Shown here: one piece after another, positions 25,799 through 35,604 of the stretch
Numbering within the stretch: position 1 is the first letter of the stretch
Layout of the letters: each line of letters begins with the position of its first letter
Assembly (NCBI GenBank): GCA_937923575.1
Contig: CALDUL010000037.1
Location: 22,137 to 86,136, forward strand
DNA from: an uncultured Algimonas sp.
Lineage (GTDB): Bacteria > Pseudomonadota > Alphaproteobacteria > Caulobacterales > Maricaulaceae
DNA: 64,000 bases
Reading direction: 5' to 3'
Program-made: the position numbers and the translations under genes
Notes under the pieces: model-generated
What the model was told of the DNA's origin: nothing
The model's input: only the letters and a program-made list of their open reading frames with translations
Database searches by the model: none

Positions 25799-26928
25799 CC
25801 GCTCAACGCCTGTAGCGCCTCTTCCATGCGCCAAAGGCGGTCCTGACCCCAGACGATCGTCTCGCCGACGCGAAAGCTCGGCACGCCCCAGATGCCGCGC
25901 TCAAGCATCTCGGCGCGGTTCGCCTCTTCCTCCGCGCGCCAGCCGTCCGAGCCGAGATGGGCGGAGGCCTCAGCCCAATCCAGCCCGGCGCGCTCCACGA
26001 TCCGGCGCAAGTTCTTGGGCTTGCCTGCGTCTATCCCTTCAGACCAGACGCCCGTGAGCCAGCTGCGCGCATAGGCGATGTCGAGACCGCGCTCTCTCGC
26101 ATATGGGATCAGCGAATAGGCCATCTCGATAGGTTTCCCGACCGGATCGGTCAGCCAGCCGAAGGCTGTGCCGTGGCGGCGCGCCTCGCGCGCGGTGTCG
26201 GGCAGGATGTAGCGGCGCTTGGACCGCGGCACGGGCAGACCGCGCATGACCATGGGAAAGACGGGGCGCAGGCGCAGCTCGGCCTGATAGCTTTGCGCCA
26301 GTTCCGCGATCCGGTCGCGCACGATCGCGGTATAAGGCGAACGGAAGGACGCGTACCAATGGATCACCGCGCCGCTCTCACCAGAGCCAGCCGGCACGGG
26401 CGGCGGCGCGTAGATCGGTGTGTCCGGCGCGCCGTCCTTGCGCGCGCCCAGCTCCGCCAGACGTGCTTCCAGATAGTGCAGCCGGTCCAGCCCCCAATAC
26501 CACTCGCCCGCATAGTGGAGCATGCCGCCTTGGTAATGGCCGAGCGCGGCCAGCTGCGCGTCGGCGTCCTGCGTGTCTGTTGCGTGGGGGCGGGGATCGT
26601 AGGTAAAGTCCAGTCCTGCGCGCCGAGCCAGCGCCGCCGCGTCCTCTCGCGCATAGTGGCGCAGTCGCGCGGCCTCGGGATTGGCCGACGCGCTGGGCGC
26701 CCCGATCTCCAACACCTCCAGCTCCACGTCGTAACGTGCGCGGAACTCCGACATGACGGAGAGAAGCAGTTGGGAATAGGGGTCGGCGGGATCGTGAAAG
26801 AGCTGCACGCGGTGGGGTTGGCCGGAGCGGGCGCGCCGCGCCTCATGTTTTTGGCGCGCCGCACGCAGGCGCGGCTCTCCCAACAGGTGCTGCATCAGTG
26901 GCGGCGTAATCATCGATTTCAAACCCAT
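25795..26928 (-). CDS. Tandem DsbA-like protein (2-hydroxychromene-2-carboxylate isomerase family)
   Basis: About 377 aa from the ATG at 26928; 26913 or 26982 are alternatives. It contains two thioredoxin-fold DsbA-like domains. The first (about residues 35-170) begins VQLFHDPADPYSQLLL. The second (about 190-375) begins IHWYASFRSPYTAIV and ends GVPSFRVGETIVWGQDRL, the pattern of glutathione-dependent HCCA isomerases and kappa-class GSTs. Both N-terminal sites have serine rather than a CxxC. It is divergent from a GST-family gene 57 bp away, suggesting shared thiol-conjugate chemistry. Confidence 0.72.
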   Translation of the reverse strand: MGLKSMITPPLMQHLLGEPRLRAARQKHEARRARSGQPHRVQLFHDPADPYSQLLLSVMSEFRARYDVELEVLEIGAPSASANPEAARLRHYAREDAAALARRAGLDFTYDPRPHATDTQDADAQLAALGHYQGGMLHYAGEWYWGLDRLHYLEARLAELGARKDGAPDTPIYAPPPVPAGSGESGAVIHWYASFRSPYTAIVRDRIAELAQSYQAELRLRPVFPMVMRGLPVPRSKRRYILPDTAREARRHGTAFGWLTDPVGKPIEMAYSLIPYARERGLDIAYARSWLTGVWSEGIDAGKPKNLRRIVERAGLDWAEASAHLGSDGWRAEEEANRAEMLERGIWGVPSFRVGETIVWGQDRLWRMEEALQALSG

Positions 26929-26985
26929 ATGTGAGTTTGGGAAATTCAGCGTGACGCCGCAAGACTCAGCGCGCACGAACACATC

Positions 26986-28119
26986 ATGGATGGACGGATC
27001 ACATTATACGGCATGCGTGCCTCGCTCTATACGGGGAAGGTCCGCGCTTACCTGCGTCGGAACTTTATCCCGGTCGTGGAGCGCGGGTCGGGCCATCCCG
27101 ACTTCGCGCGCACCATCGTGCCGCAGGTCGGACGCTTCATCATGCCGGTCGTGGTGATGCCGGACGGGACCGTGGTCCAAGACGGCACCGATATTCTGGA
27201 TTATCTGCAGGATCAGGGCCTGGGACGCGAGCCGCTCTATCCCGAAAACGCGGTGCTCAAGGCCGTCTCGCTGCTATTCGAGCTCTTCGGTAATGAGGGG
27301 CTGCTGCGCCCGGCCATGCATTACCGCTGGAACTTCGACGAACAGAACCTGGCCTTCATCCGCCACGCTTTCGACGATGTCCTGCCGGCCGGGATGAGCG
27401 CGGAGCAACGCAGCGTTATGTTCGACCACGCGTCCGGCCGCATGCGCAAGGCGGGTCGAATGTTCGGGGTGAGCGACGAGACTGCTCAGGCGATCGAGCG
27501 AAGCTATGCGGACTTTCTCGCGCGGTTCGACGCGCATCTTACGCACACGCCCTTCCTGCTCGGTGACCGCCCGACGATCGGCGATTACGGTCTGCTTAAC
27601 CCGCTCTACGCCCATCTGGCGCGCGACCCTGTGCCGGGTGATATCATGCGCCGCAACGCGCCGCGCGTCTTCCGCTGGACCGAGCGGATGAACAGCCCGG
27701 AGACGAATGAGGAGCATAATCAGCAGACACCGAACGGCTTGTTCGCGCGGGACGCTCTGCCCGACACGCTGCACGTGCTCATGTCTTATGTCGCCGAGGA
27801 ATATCTCACCGAGATCACCGCCCATGTCGCTTTCATCAACGCGTGGCTGATCGACCCCGAGAGCGATTTGGAAAGCTTCCCACGCAGCATCGGTATGGCG
27901 GCGTTCGACTGGCGCGGGCAGCGAATAACGTCGGCGGTCATGCCCTACCGCCTCTATCTGTTGCAGCGCCTGACGGACCACGTGGCGCAGGCCTCGCCCG
28001 ACGACCGCGCCGCGATCGAGGCGCTGTTCGACCACACCGGGCTGGGACCGCTACTCGGGCTGCGCGCCGATCGGCGGATCGAAAGGCGCAACCATCAGGA
28101 GGTCTGGGCCGACCACTAG
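26986..28119 (+). CDS. Glutathione S-transferase family protein (long form)
   Basis: 377 aa. Residues about 4-85 form a GST N-terminal thioredoxin fold (ITLYGMRASLYTGKVRAYL, cis-Pro in RFIMPVVVMPDG, and VVQDGTDILDYL for the gamma-glutamyl contact). A helical GST-C domain follows with THTPFLLGDRPTIGDYGLL. It is 150 residues longer than usual GSTs; the extra C-terminal part (about 240-377) has no motif I recognise. Divergent from the tandem DsbA-like gene, so a shared promoter region at 26929-26985 is likely. Confidence 0.75.
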   Translation: MDGRITLYGMRASLYTGKVRAYLRRNFIPVVERGSGHPDFARTIVPQVGRFIMPVVVMPDGTVVQDGTDILDYLQDQGLGREPLYPENAVLKAVSLLFELFGNEGLLRPAMHYRWNFDEQNLAFIRHAFDDVLPAGMSAEQRSVMFDHASGRMRKAGRMFGVSDETAQAIERSYADFLARFDAHLTHTPFLLGDRPTIGDYGLLNPLYAHLARDPVPGDIMRRNAPRVFRWTERMNSPETNEEHNQQTPNGLFARDALPDTLHVLMSYVAEEYLTEITAHVAFINAWLIDPESDLESFPRSIGMAAFDWRGQRITSAVMPYRLYLLQRLTDHVAQASPDDRAAIEALFDHTGLGPLLGLRADRRIERRNHQEVWADH

Positions 28120-28148
28120 GGTCTGCTCATTTCAAACCATTACGCCGC

Positions 28149-29537
28149 TTAAACCATGACCCGGGGGTTCATGACCCCATCCGGATCCATCGCCCGCTTG
28201 ATCCGGCGCAGCATGTCCATTTTCACCGGGTCCGCGCGCTTTGCCAGTGTCTCGCGCTTCATGATGCCGATGCCGTGCTCTGCGGAGATCGACCCGCCTA
28301 GATCGTCGACAATGTCGAAGACCGTCTCCGACACGTCGTCCCAGCGGGCGAGAAATGCCTCCCGGTCGGCGCCTTCGGGCTGCGCGACATTGTAGTGGAT
28401 ATTGCCGTCGCCAAAGTGCCCGAACCCGACAGGTCTGCAGCCCGGAATGAGCTGCTGCATGGCGGCATCGGCGCGGGCGAAAAACTCCGGAATACGGTCG
28501 AGCGGCACGGTAATGTCCTGCTTGATCGAACCGCCGAGGAACTTCTGTCCCGCGCTCATATGCTCGCGGATCGACAGCAGGGCGCGGGCTTGCGTCTCGG
28601 ATTGTCCCAGCACGGCGTCGCGCACCAGCCCGTCGTCGATCGCGCTCTCCAGCAGCGCGCTGACGAGCGCTTCGCCTGCGGCGGCGTTGGCGACCTCGAA
28701 ATCGGCGAGCACATACCAGGGGTGTTCCTGCGCGAAGGGATCGCGCTCATTGTCGAAATTTTCGGTCACCGCCGCAAAGCCGATGCGCGGCATGACCTCG
28801 AACATGGCCAGCGCGGGTCCGCGCAGCCGCGTCATCAGCGCCACCGCGTCCTCGACGGATCCGACTGCCATCATAGCGCGGGCGACATAGTCCGGTTTTG
28901 GGAAAAGCTTTAGCGACGCTGCGGTGATGATGCCCAACGTGCCTTCCGCGCCGAGGAACAGCCGCGACAGATCATAGCCGGTGTTGTCCTTGCGCAAGGA
29001 TGTGAGCCCGTTGAACACCGAGCCATCGGCCAGCACCGCTTCGACGCCAAAGACCAGATCGCGCGTGGTGCCATATTTCAGCACATGATTGCCGCCCGCA
29101 TTGGTTGACAGGACGCCCCCCACCGTCGCTGTGCCCTCGCTGGACAGCGTCAGCGGGAACTTGCGCTCGACGGCGTCGGCGGCGGACTGAGCCGCATGAA
29201 GCGTCGCGCCCGCCTCGACCACCATCGCGCCCGCCGTGACATTGACGTCGCGCACGCGGTTCATGCGGCGCAAGGAGAGCAGCACTTCGCCCTGCGGGGT
29301 CTGCCCACCGACCAGACCGGTATTGCCGCCTTGCGGAACGACGCTCAGCCCGTGCTCGGCGCAGAGCTGGACGGCCAGTGCACATTCCTCGGTCGAGCCG
29401 GGCATGAGCAGGATCGGGGTCGAGCCCTGATATTTATCGCGCCATTCCACCAGGCTCGGCGCAATGATGTCGGCATCCTGCGTCCACGACTTGGCGGGCA
29501 GGGCGTCGATCAGGGCTTGGATCGCGGGAGAGTTCAT
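28149..29537 (-). CDS. FAD-binding oxidoreductase (D-2-hydroxyglutarate/D-lactate dehydrogenase type)
   Basis: 462 aa from the ATG at 29537, which overlaps the tsaC stop (ATGA); longer open frame upstream is only the tsaC shadow. The FAD-binding loop VVPQGGNTGLVGGQ, STNAGGNHVLKYG, and the C-terminal GFGHFGDGNIHYNV and SAEHGIGIMKRE histidines are those of the GlcD/D2HGDH flavoprotein family, which oxidises D-2-hydroxy acids. Substrate is open: D-2-hydroxyglutarate or D-lactate. Translationally coupled to tsaC. Confidence 0.87.
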   Translation of the reverse strand: MNSPAIQALIDALPAKSWTQDADIIAPSLVEWRDKYQGSTPILLMPGSTEECALAVQLCAEHGLSVVPQGGNTGLVGGQTPQGEVLLSLRRMNRVRDVNVTAGAMVVEAGATLHAAQSAADAVERKFPLTLSSEGTATVGGVLSTNAGGNHVLKYGTTRDLVFGVEAVLADGSVFNGLTSLRKDNTGYDLSRLFLGAEGTLGIITAASLKLFPKPDYVARAMMAVGSVEDAVALMTRLRGPALAMFEVMPRIGFAAVTENFDNERDPFAQEHPWYVLADFEVANAAAGEALVSALLESAIDDGLVRDAVLGQSETQARALLSIREHMSAGQKFLGGSIKQDITVPLDRIPEFFARADAAMQQLIPGCRPVGFGHFGDGNIHYNVAQPEGADREAFLARWDDVSETVFDIVDDLGGSISAEHGIGIMKRETLAKRADPVKMDMLRRIKRAMDPDGVMNPRVMV

Positions 29538-30127
29538 GGCGCGCTCCCTATCACGATTTGCCCGGCGCGCAGTGTGGTGATCGCGCCGTCCATGACGCTC
29601 ACGATCGTGGAGGGCTGACCGCTCGGATCGCCTCCGCCCGGCACGGCGACGACGCCGGGAAAATCCGCGCGCGCCTGCGCCACATCCGTCACCGATGGCT
29701 GCCCAGACAGATTGGCCGAGGTCAGCGCGAGCGGCGCGAAACACAGCGCGTCGCGCCAGACTACATCCGGGCAACGCAGCGCGACCGTCGTGCCGTTTGC
29801 GCCGAGGCATTCCGGCGCAAGCCCATAGTCTTTCGCGGGCAACACAATCGTCAGCGGTCCCGGCCAGTGGACGTCCATCAGCGCCCGCGATAGCGCGCAT
29901 AATTCCGCCAGCGCTTCCGCCGCATCCGCGTCCCGCACACAAACCGCCAGAGGCTTATCCGGCTCGCGGCCCTTGGCGGTGAATATCCGCGCAACCGCCT
30001 GTGCATCATCGGCGCGCGCGGCCAGACCCGCGACCGTTTCCGTGGGCAGCAGGACCAGCTGGCCTGCCTCCAGGGCCGCTCGGGCGTGCGCTATGCCACG
30101 CGCCAAATCTTGTTCACGCTCGATCAC
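29534..30127 (-). CDS. tsaC: L-threonylcarbamoyladenylate synthase (short form)
   Basis: 197 aa YrdC/Sua5-domain protein that makes threonylcarbamoyl-AMP from threonine, bicarbonate and ATP for the tRNA modification t6A. Visible motifs: LLPTETVAGLAA, GREPDKPLAV (KxR-type binding loop), WPGPLTIVLP and TSANLSGQPSVTD. It lacks the C-terminal Sua5 domain, hence the TsaC form. It precedes the FAD oxidoreductase with an ATGA overlap and is divergent from lepB. Confidence 0.88.
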   Translation of the reverse strand: MIEREQDLARGIAHARAALEAGQLVLLPTETVAGLAARADDAQAVARIFTAKGREPDKPLAVCVRDADAAEALAELCALSRALMDVHWPGPLTIVLPAKDYGLAPECLGANGTTVALRCPDVVWRDALCFAPLALTSANLSGQPSVTDVAQARADFPGVVAVPGGGDPSGQPSTIVSVMDGAITTLRAGQIVIGSAP

Positions 30128-30202
30128 ATTCTCACGCTAAAGCCCTATGCCAGCGATTGACAGTTGAAAGCGCGCACGGCCCGCGTCACAGATCGCCGCA
30201 GA

Positions 30203-31015
30203 ATGGCTCCGCGCACGGCAGATATATCGACAAAGACCCTGGCGCCCCGGTCGCTCATGGCCACGATGCTGCGCGAGCTGCGCTTCTTCGTCGGTCTTTT
30301 CGTCATCATGCTCGGCCTGCTGACGGTCGTTTGGGGTCACTACAAGATTCCGAGCGAGTCGATGCAGCCGACGCTGGAAGTCGGTGACCATATCTATGTG
30401 TCGAAGTTCGCCTATGGCTGGTCGCGCCACAGCCTGCCGTTCGGCCTGCACCGCCTGCCGCTGGGCGAGGGCCGGATCATGGCGCGCATGCCCGAACGCT
30501 CCGACATCGCCGTCTTTCGCAATCCCAATACGGAGCGTGTCACCATCAAGCGCGTGGTCGGCCTGCCGGGCGACGAAGTCCGGGTGGTGGACGGACGGTT
30601 GGAGATCAACGGCCGTGTCGTCCCAAGGGACGAGGGGGCTGAGTTTCTCTACCGCACGCAGGACGGCCGCGGCACAGTCATCCGCTCGACCCAGCATGTC
30701 GAGGACCTCGGCGGGGCGCCGCATCTGATCTGGGAGCAAACAGACAGCGCGCCGCTCGACAATACGGACACCTATGTGGTGCCGGAGGGCCATATCTTCT
30801 TCATGGGCGACAATCGGGAGCGTTCGACCGACTCGCGCCTGACGGACATCGGCCCGTTTGGCGCGCAGCTGATGGGCGACGATATCGGGCCGGGGTTCGT
30901 GCCGATTTCGCACCTTATCGGCCGCGCGGAACTGCTGCTGTTTTCCTTCAATCGCTGCGACCGTACCGAAGACCTCCGCTGCCCCGATGAGGGCCGGACG
31001 ATGAGCAAGCTGTAG
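30203..31015 (+). CDS. lepB: Signal peptidase I
   Basis: 270 aa from the ATG at 30203; a TTG at 30164 or ATGs at 30257/30266 are possible. One N-terminal transmembrane segment (FFVGLFVIMLGLLTVVWG) anchors it in the inner membrane. The catalytic serine is in KIPSESMQPTL, the general-base lysine in VTIKRVVGLPGD, and the box MGDNRERSTDSR closes the fold. It removes signal peptides from secreted proteins. It heads a tight run with the phosphatase, xseB, ispA and dxs; its TAG shares a base with the next gene's GTG. Confidence 0.9.
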   Translation: MAPRTADISTKTLAPRSLMATMLRELRFFVGLFVIMLGLLTVVWGHYKIPSESMQPTLEVGDHIYVSKFAYGWSRHSLPFGLHRLPLGEGRIMARMPERSDIAVFRNPNTERVTIKRVVGLPGDEVRVVDGRLEINGRVVPRDEGAEFLYRTQDGRGTVIRSTQHVEDLGGAPHLIWEQTDSAPLDNTDTYVVPEGHIFFMGDNRERSTDSRLTDIGPFGAQLMGDDIGPGFVPISHLIGRAELLLFSFNRCDRTEDLRCPDEGRTMSKL

Positions 31016-31641
31016 TGTCGGGCGTGCCGGAGATTGCGGACAACAAGGCGGGTCTGGATACCATCATCCTCGTGCGGCACGGAAAGCCTGCGTTGTCACG
31101 GCGCGTGCGGCTGACCTGGCGCGAATTTCGCGACTGGTGGGTGCGCTATGACGAAGGCGGCATCCTCGAACAGCAGAAAATTCCCAAGAAAGTCCGCCGC
31201 TGGGCGCGTGACGCGGATCTCGTCGTGACCAGCCCGCTGCCGCGCGCCGTGGAGAGCGCGCGCATGGCGGCCGGGCGCGAACCGGACGAGCAGTGGCCCT
31301 CGCTGGTCGAAGCCGCCCTGCCGAGCCCACCGCTGGGTCCGCTGAAACTGCGGCCCAAGAGTTGGGGCACGGTCGCGCGCATCCTCTGGGCCATCGGCTA
31401 TAGCGACGGCATGGAGAGCCACGGCGAGGCGCGCGCGCGCGCCAATGCGGTTGCGGACGAATTGGCGCGAAGGGCCGAAGGTGGAAATGTGGTCTATGTT
31501 CAGGGCCACGGATGGTTTAACCGCATGGTTAAAGGCAGCCTGATGGCACGCGGTTGGCGCGTGCGGAGCCAGAATGGCGATCTGCATTGGAGCCGACGCC
31601 GCCTGACGCGGCCAAGCCAAGACACTGGGACGAAGACGTGA
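31015..31641 (+). CDS. Histidine phosphatase family protein
   Basis: 208 aa from a GTG at 31015 that overlaps the lepB stop. The phosphoglycerate-mutase-like active site is visible as IILVRHGKPALS, with the second histidine in VQGHGWFNRMVKG and the arginine in VTSPLPRAVESARM. The protein should be a cytosolic phosphatase; the substrate is unknown. Its stop overlaps the xseB GTG (GTGA, 31638-31641), so expression is coupled with xseB. Confidence 0.8.
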   Translation: MSGVPEIADNKAGLDTIILVRHGKPALSRRVRLTWREFRDWWVRYDEGGILEQQKIPKKVRRWARDADLVVTSPLPRAVESARMAAGREPDEQWPSLVEAALPSPPLGPLKLRPKSWGTVARILWAIGYSDGMESHGEARARANAVADELARRAEGGNVVYVQGHGWFNRMVKGSLMARGWRVRSQNGDLHWSRRRLTRPSQDTGTKT

Positions 31642-31877
31642 GCGACACACCGATCAAGGATATGAGCTTCGAGGCCGCGCTGACGGAGCTGGAAGGCATC
31701 GTCGCCAAGCTGGAAGGCGGCTCAGCCGAGCTGGAGCAATCGATCGCGATCTACCAGCGCGGCGCCAAGCTGAAGGCCCATTGCGAAGGCAAGCTGCGCG
31801 ACGCCCAGTTGAAGGTCGAGAAGATCGTGCTCGCGCCCGATGGAAGCGCCCATACGGAACCGTTCGACAACGCATGA
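31638..31877 (+). CDS. xseB: Exodeoxyribonuclease VII small subunit
   Basis: 79 aa from the GTG at 31638, which overlaps the preceding stop. The XseB pattern is complete: MSFEAALTELEGIVAKLEGG, then LEQSIAIYQRGAKLKAHCEGKL given in pieces, and the closing A-Q-L-K-V-E-K-I helix. It partners XseA in degrading single-stranded DNA. XseB next to ispA is a common bacterial arrangement, seen here with an ATGA overlap at 31874-31877. Confidence 0.9.
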   Translation: MSDTPIKDMSFEAALTELEGIVAKLEGGSAELEQSIAIYQRGAKLKAHCEGKLRDAQLKVEKIVLAPDGSAHTEPFDNA

Positions 31878-32800
31878 CCACCGACGCCGTGCTCGACACA
31901 GTCACCACACCCAAGCAGCGCTTCGCCGCGCGGCTGTCCGACGTGGCGGCGGATGTGGAACTGTGTCTGGCGCGCGAACTCCCCCAGCCCTCCGGCCACC
32001 AGTCCGATATCATGGAAGCCATGCGCTACGCCGCGCTGGGTGGCGGCAAGCGGCTGCGGCCCTTTCTGACGGTCGAGGCGGCAAAGCTGCTCGGCGGGGA
32101 TGAATCCCAGGCCCTGCACGTCGGCTGCGCGCTGGAATGTCTGCATGTCTACTCGCTCGTCCATGACGATCTGCCCTGCATGGATGACGACGATCTGCGC
32201 CGCGGGCGTCCGACTGTGCACCGCGTCTATGACGAAGCCATGGCAGTGCTGGCAGGCGACGGCCTGCTCACCCACGCCTTTCAGATGCTCAGCGACGAGG
32301 CGGCTCATCCCGACCCGTCCGTGCGCATCCGACTGGTCGCGGAACTCGCCCGCGCATCGGGCACGCATGGCATGATCGGTGGGCAGGTCGTGGACATCAC
32401 AGTGGCGGAAGACGAACGCGACACGGCGCTGATCACATCGCTGCAGGCGATGAAGACGGGCGCGCTGATCCGCTATGCCACGCAGGCAGGCTGCCTCGTC
32501 GCAGGTGGCGCAGCGCAGGACTTTGCCGCGCTGAACAGCTATTCCACCGCGCTGGGTCTGGCCTTCCAGATACAGGACGATGTACTGGACGTCGAAGGTG
32601 ACGCCGCGGTCGTTGGCAAAGCCGTCGGCAAGGACGAACACCTCGGCAAGGCCACATTCGTGTCACTGTTGGGACTACAAGGCGCGAAAGACAAAGCTCG
32701 CCGATTGGGCGACACGGCCAAGGCCGCGCTGGTTCCCTATGGCGAAAAGGCCCATACGCTGATCGGCGCTGTGGATTTCGTGCTCGAGCGAGAGCATTAG
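31874..32800 (+). CDS. ispA: Polyprenyl (farnesyl/geranylgeranyl) diphosphate synthase
   Basis: 308 aa from the ATG at 31874. The first aspartate-rich motif is [17 protein letters not shown] and the second is [13 protein letters not shown], with [10 protein letters not shown] in front for pyrophosphate binding. It condenses isopentenyl units onto allylic diphosphates to give farnesyl or longer chains. Coupled to xseB by ATGA and 8 bp upstream of dxs, it makes an isoprenoid pair. Confidence 0.92.
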   Translation: MTTDAVLDTVTTPKQRFAARLSDVAADVELCLARELPQPSGHQSDIMEAMRYAALGGGKRLRPFLTVEAAKLLGGDESQALHVGCALECLHVYSLVHDDLPCMDDDDLRRGRPTVHRVYDEAMAVLAGDGLLTHAFQMLSDEAAHPDPSVRIRLVAELARASGTHGMIGGQVVDITVAEDERDTALITSLQAMKTGALIRYATQAGCLVAGGAAQDFAALNSYSTALGLAFQIQDDVLDVEGDAAVVGKAVGKDEHLGKATFVSLLGLQGAKDKARRLGDTAKAALVPYGEKAHTLIGAVDFVLEREH

Positions 32801-32808
32801 GACAGACT

Positions 32809-34719
32809 ATGACCGATACCCCGCTACTCGATACCGTCAGCTTCCCCGCCGACATCCGTGACTTCTCGCGTGAGCAGATCAAGCAGCTCGCCGATGAGGT
32901 CAGGACAGAGGTCATCGACGCGGTCTCTGTCACGGGCGGGCATCTGGGGGCTGGGCTCGGAGTGGTCGAGCTGACCGTGGCCATCCACCATGTCTTCAAC
33001 ACGCCAGATGACAAGCTGATCTGGGACGTTGGTCACCAATGCTATCCGCACAAAATCCTGACGGGTCGCCGTGACCGGATAAAGACGCTGCGCAAGGGCG
33101 GCGGGCTGTCGGGTTTCACCAAGCGCGCAGAGAGCGAATACGATCCGTTTGGGGCGGCGCACAGCTCTACCTCTATTTCAGCGGGCATGGGCTTTGCCGT
33201 GGCGCGCGATCTGGACGGCCGGAACAACAATGTCGTCTCCGTCATCGGTGACGGCTCGATCACGGCGGGCATGGCTTATGAGGCGATGAACAATGCGGGT
33301 GCATCCGACTCACGCCAGATCGTGATCCTGAACGATAACGACATGTCCATCGCCCCGCCCGTCGGCGCGATGTCCAACCTGCTGTCACGCACGGTCAGCT
33401 CCGGCGGTTACCAAGCTCTTCGCGGTGCCGCCAAGGCCCTCGTCAAGGACGCCCCCCGCCCGCTGAAGAACACGGCACGCAAGGCAGAGGAATTCACCCG
33501 CGGCATGTTCATGGGCGGCACCTGGTTCGAGGAGCTGGGCTTTCTCTATGTCGGCCCGGTCGATGGCCATGATCTCGACGCGCTGATCCCCGTTCTGGAA
33601 AATGTGCGCGACATGAAGGAAGGCCCCGTGCTGATCCATGTCGTGACGCAAAAGGGCAAGGGCTACGCCCCGGCCGAGAAGTCTGCCGACAAATATCACG
33701 GCGTGAAGACGTTCAACGTCCAGACGGGCGAGCAGGCCAAGTCGGTCCCCAATGCGCCGAGCTATACCAAGGTCTTCGCGCAGTCGCTCATCAACGAAGC
33801 CCGCCAGGACGACCGCATTGTCGGCATCACGGCGGCCATGCCAGGCGGCACGGGCATGAAGGAGTTCGGTCAGGTCTTCCCCGACCGCATGTTCGATGTC
33901 GGCATCGCCGAACAGCATGCCGTGACCTTTGCGGCCGGGCTGGCGGCGGATGGGTTCAAGCCCTTTTGCGCAATCTATTCGACCTTCCTGCAGCGCGGCT
34001 ATGACCAGGTGGTACACGACGTCGCGATCCAGAACCTGCCCGTGCGTTTCGCCATGGACCGAGCTGGCCTCGTCGGTGCGGACGGCCCAACCCACGCGGG
34101 CGCCTTTGACATCGCCTATATGGGCTGCCTGCCCAACATGGTGCTGATGGCGGCCGCGGATGAAGCCGATCTCGCGCGCATGGTCGCGACGGCCGTGGCG
34201 CGCGACGATGGCCCGACGGGCTTCCGCTACGCCCGCGGCGAGGCCACCGGAATCGACATTCCCGACAATCCCAAGCCGCTGGAAATCGGCAAGGGCCGCA
34301 TCATGCGTGAGGGCTCGCGCGTCGCGATCTTCTCCTATGGCACGCGCCTGGGCGAAGCCATGCTCGCGGCCGAAACCCTCGACGCGCACGGCCTATCCAC
34401 CACGGTCGCCGATGCGCGCTTCGCCAAGCCGCTCGACACCGAACTGCTGCTGCGCCTGGCCAAGAACCACGAAGTGCTCATCACTATCGAGGAAGGCTCC
34501 GTCGGCGGCTTCGGCGCGTTCTGCCTGCACGATCTGGCGGAACACGGCGCGCTCGATACGGGCCTCAAGGTTCGCACCATGACCCTGCCGGACATCTTCA
34601 TCGATCAGGACTCGCCGGAACGGATGTATGCGCAAGCCGGTCTCGACGCGGACGCCATCGTGGCGAAAGTGTTCGCCGCGCTCGGCATGGAGCAGGTCGA
34701 AGCGGCCAATCGGGCCTAG
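32809..34719 (+). CDS. dxs: 1-deoxy-D-xylulose-5-phosphate synthase
   Basis: 636 aa thiamine-diphosphate enzyme, the first committed step of the MEP pathway (pyruvate + glyceraldehyde-3-phosphate). Motifs: [32 protein letters not shown], the ThDP motif [26 protein letters not shown] [10 protein letters not shown], and the transketolase glutamate in [20 protein letters not shown] lies 6 nt before the ATG. It ends 4 bp into the convergent membrane-protein gene. The close neighbour tlyA is also commonly found near dxs. Confidence 0.95.
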   Translation: MTDTPLLDTVSFPADIRDFSREQIKQLADEVRTEVIDAVSVTGGHLGAGLGVVELTVAIHHVFNTPDDKLIWDVGHQCYPHKILTGRRDRIKTLRKGGGLSGFTKRAESEYDPFGAAHSSTSISAGMGFAVARDLDGRNNNVVSVIGDGSITAGMAYEAMNNAGASDSRQIVILNDNDMSIAPPVGAMSNLLSRTVSSGGYQALRGAAKALVKDAPRPLKNTARKAEEFTRGMFMGGTWFEELGFLYVGPVDGHDLDALIPVLENVRDMKEGPVLIHVVTQKGKGYAPAEKSADKYHGVKTFNVQTGEQAKSVPNAPSYTKVFAQSLINEARQDDRIVGITAAMPGGTGMKEFGQVFPDRMFDVGIAEQHAVTFAAGLAADGFKPFCAIYSTFLQRGYDQVVHDVAIQNLPVRFAMDRAGLVGADGPTHAGAFDIAYMGCLPNMVLMAAADEADLARMVATAVARDDGPTGFRYARGEATGIDIPDNPKPLEIGKGRIMREGSRVAIFSYGTRLGEAMLAAETLDAHGLSTTVADARFAKPLDTELLLRLAKNHEVLITIEEGSVGGFGAFCLHDLAEHGALDTGLKVRTMTLPDIFIDQDSPERMYAQAGLDADAIVAKVFAALGMEQVEAANRA

Positions 34720-35501
34720 CAGACCGGCACCACCGTCACACTGCCCGCAACGTTCATGAAGGTCGCCAGCACCCGCGCCCGGTTCAGCGCCACGTCGAGC
34801 AGGGCGAGGAAGAGCGCGCCCATGAAGACGGCGTAGCCCCAGCCGACGAAGTCGTTGAACAGGATAGCGCTGATCCAGTCCTGACCCACGACATACCAAA
34901 GGCTCATCACCACGACCGAAACAAAGGCGAGACCGCCGATCTTGACCAGCGCTGGCATGAATTGCGGGCGGAAGAATGTCAGCGTGATGATCCCGCCAAA
35001 AACAATAAGATTCGACAGGCAGACGATGACGAGGCTGCGGTGCAGGCCGCGGACCGTGCGGTCATAGCGGCCCAACGCGAAGTTGCGCAGCGTCGCCGCG
35101 CCGCCCAGATAGCGCGCCTGTCTGCGTTCCAGGATGTCGCGCACACCGCTGCGAATGGCCTCGCGACCCTCGCAATCCAGTGAGCACGCATTGGCAAGAA
35201 CGTCGGCCACGACCTCGTCCACGCGGGCCTCGATGAGGTCGGTGATCTGATCGCTACGTTCGGTCATCCGCTCCGCCAGCTGGCCCAAACGGCTGTCGGA
35301 GGCGTCGCCGGCGCTGTCGAGATTGAGCCCGCGCTCCTGCGCGAAGTCCACGGCCTTGGTTTTGACCTCCGCCACGGCGAAAGACCGGATTTTAGTCTCG
35401 AACGCCGCCGGGTCTCGCAGCAATCCGATCAGCAGACCGGCGAAGGAGAGCGCTCCCACGGTGGACAGGGTAAGCAGCGCAATTCGCATTTGGTTCAACA
35501 T
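34716..35501 (-). CDS. Hypothetical membrane protein
   Basis: 261 aa with an N-terminal transmembrane segment ([22 protein letters not shown]), a long helical, charged stretch (about residues 35-140, coiled-coil-like, with two cysteines in [10 protein letters not shown]) and then three more transmembrane helices at about 155-175, 185-205 and 220-240. The soluble part should be periplasmic. I do not recognise the family. It is convergent with dxs (4 bp overlap) and divergent from tlyA. Confidence 0.6.
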   Translation of the reverse strand: MLNQMRIALLTLSTVGALSFAGLLIGLLRDPAAFETKIRSFAVAEVKTKAVDFAQERGLNLDSAGDASDSRLGQLAERMTERSDQITDLIEARVDEVVADVLANACSLDCEGREAIRSGVRDILERRQARYLGGAATLRNFALGRYDRTVRGLHRSLVIVCLSNLIVFGGIITLTFFRPQFMPALVKIGGLAFVSVVVMSLWYVVGQDWISAILFNDFVGWGYAVFMGALFLALLDVALNRARVLATFMNVAGSVTVVPVC

Positions 35502-35604
35502 GGCGGTCCCTTTTCTGATGGAGTGTGGGGCCTGATGGAGTGTCGGGCCTGGCGCGCTTTGCCGTCCCTGTCCAGCCGCGCCCGGAATGTGCTAGCAGCG
35601 CGGC

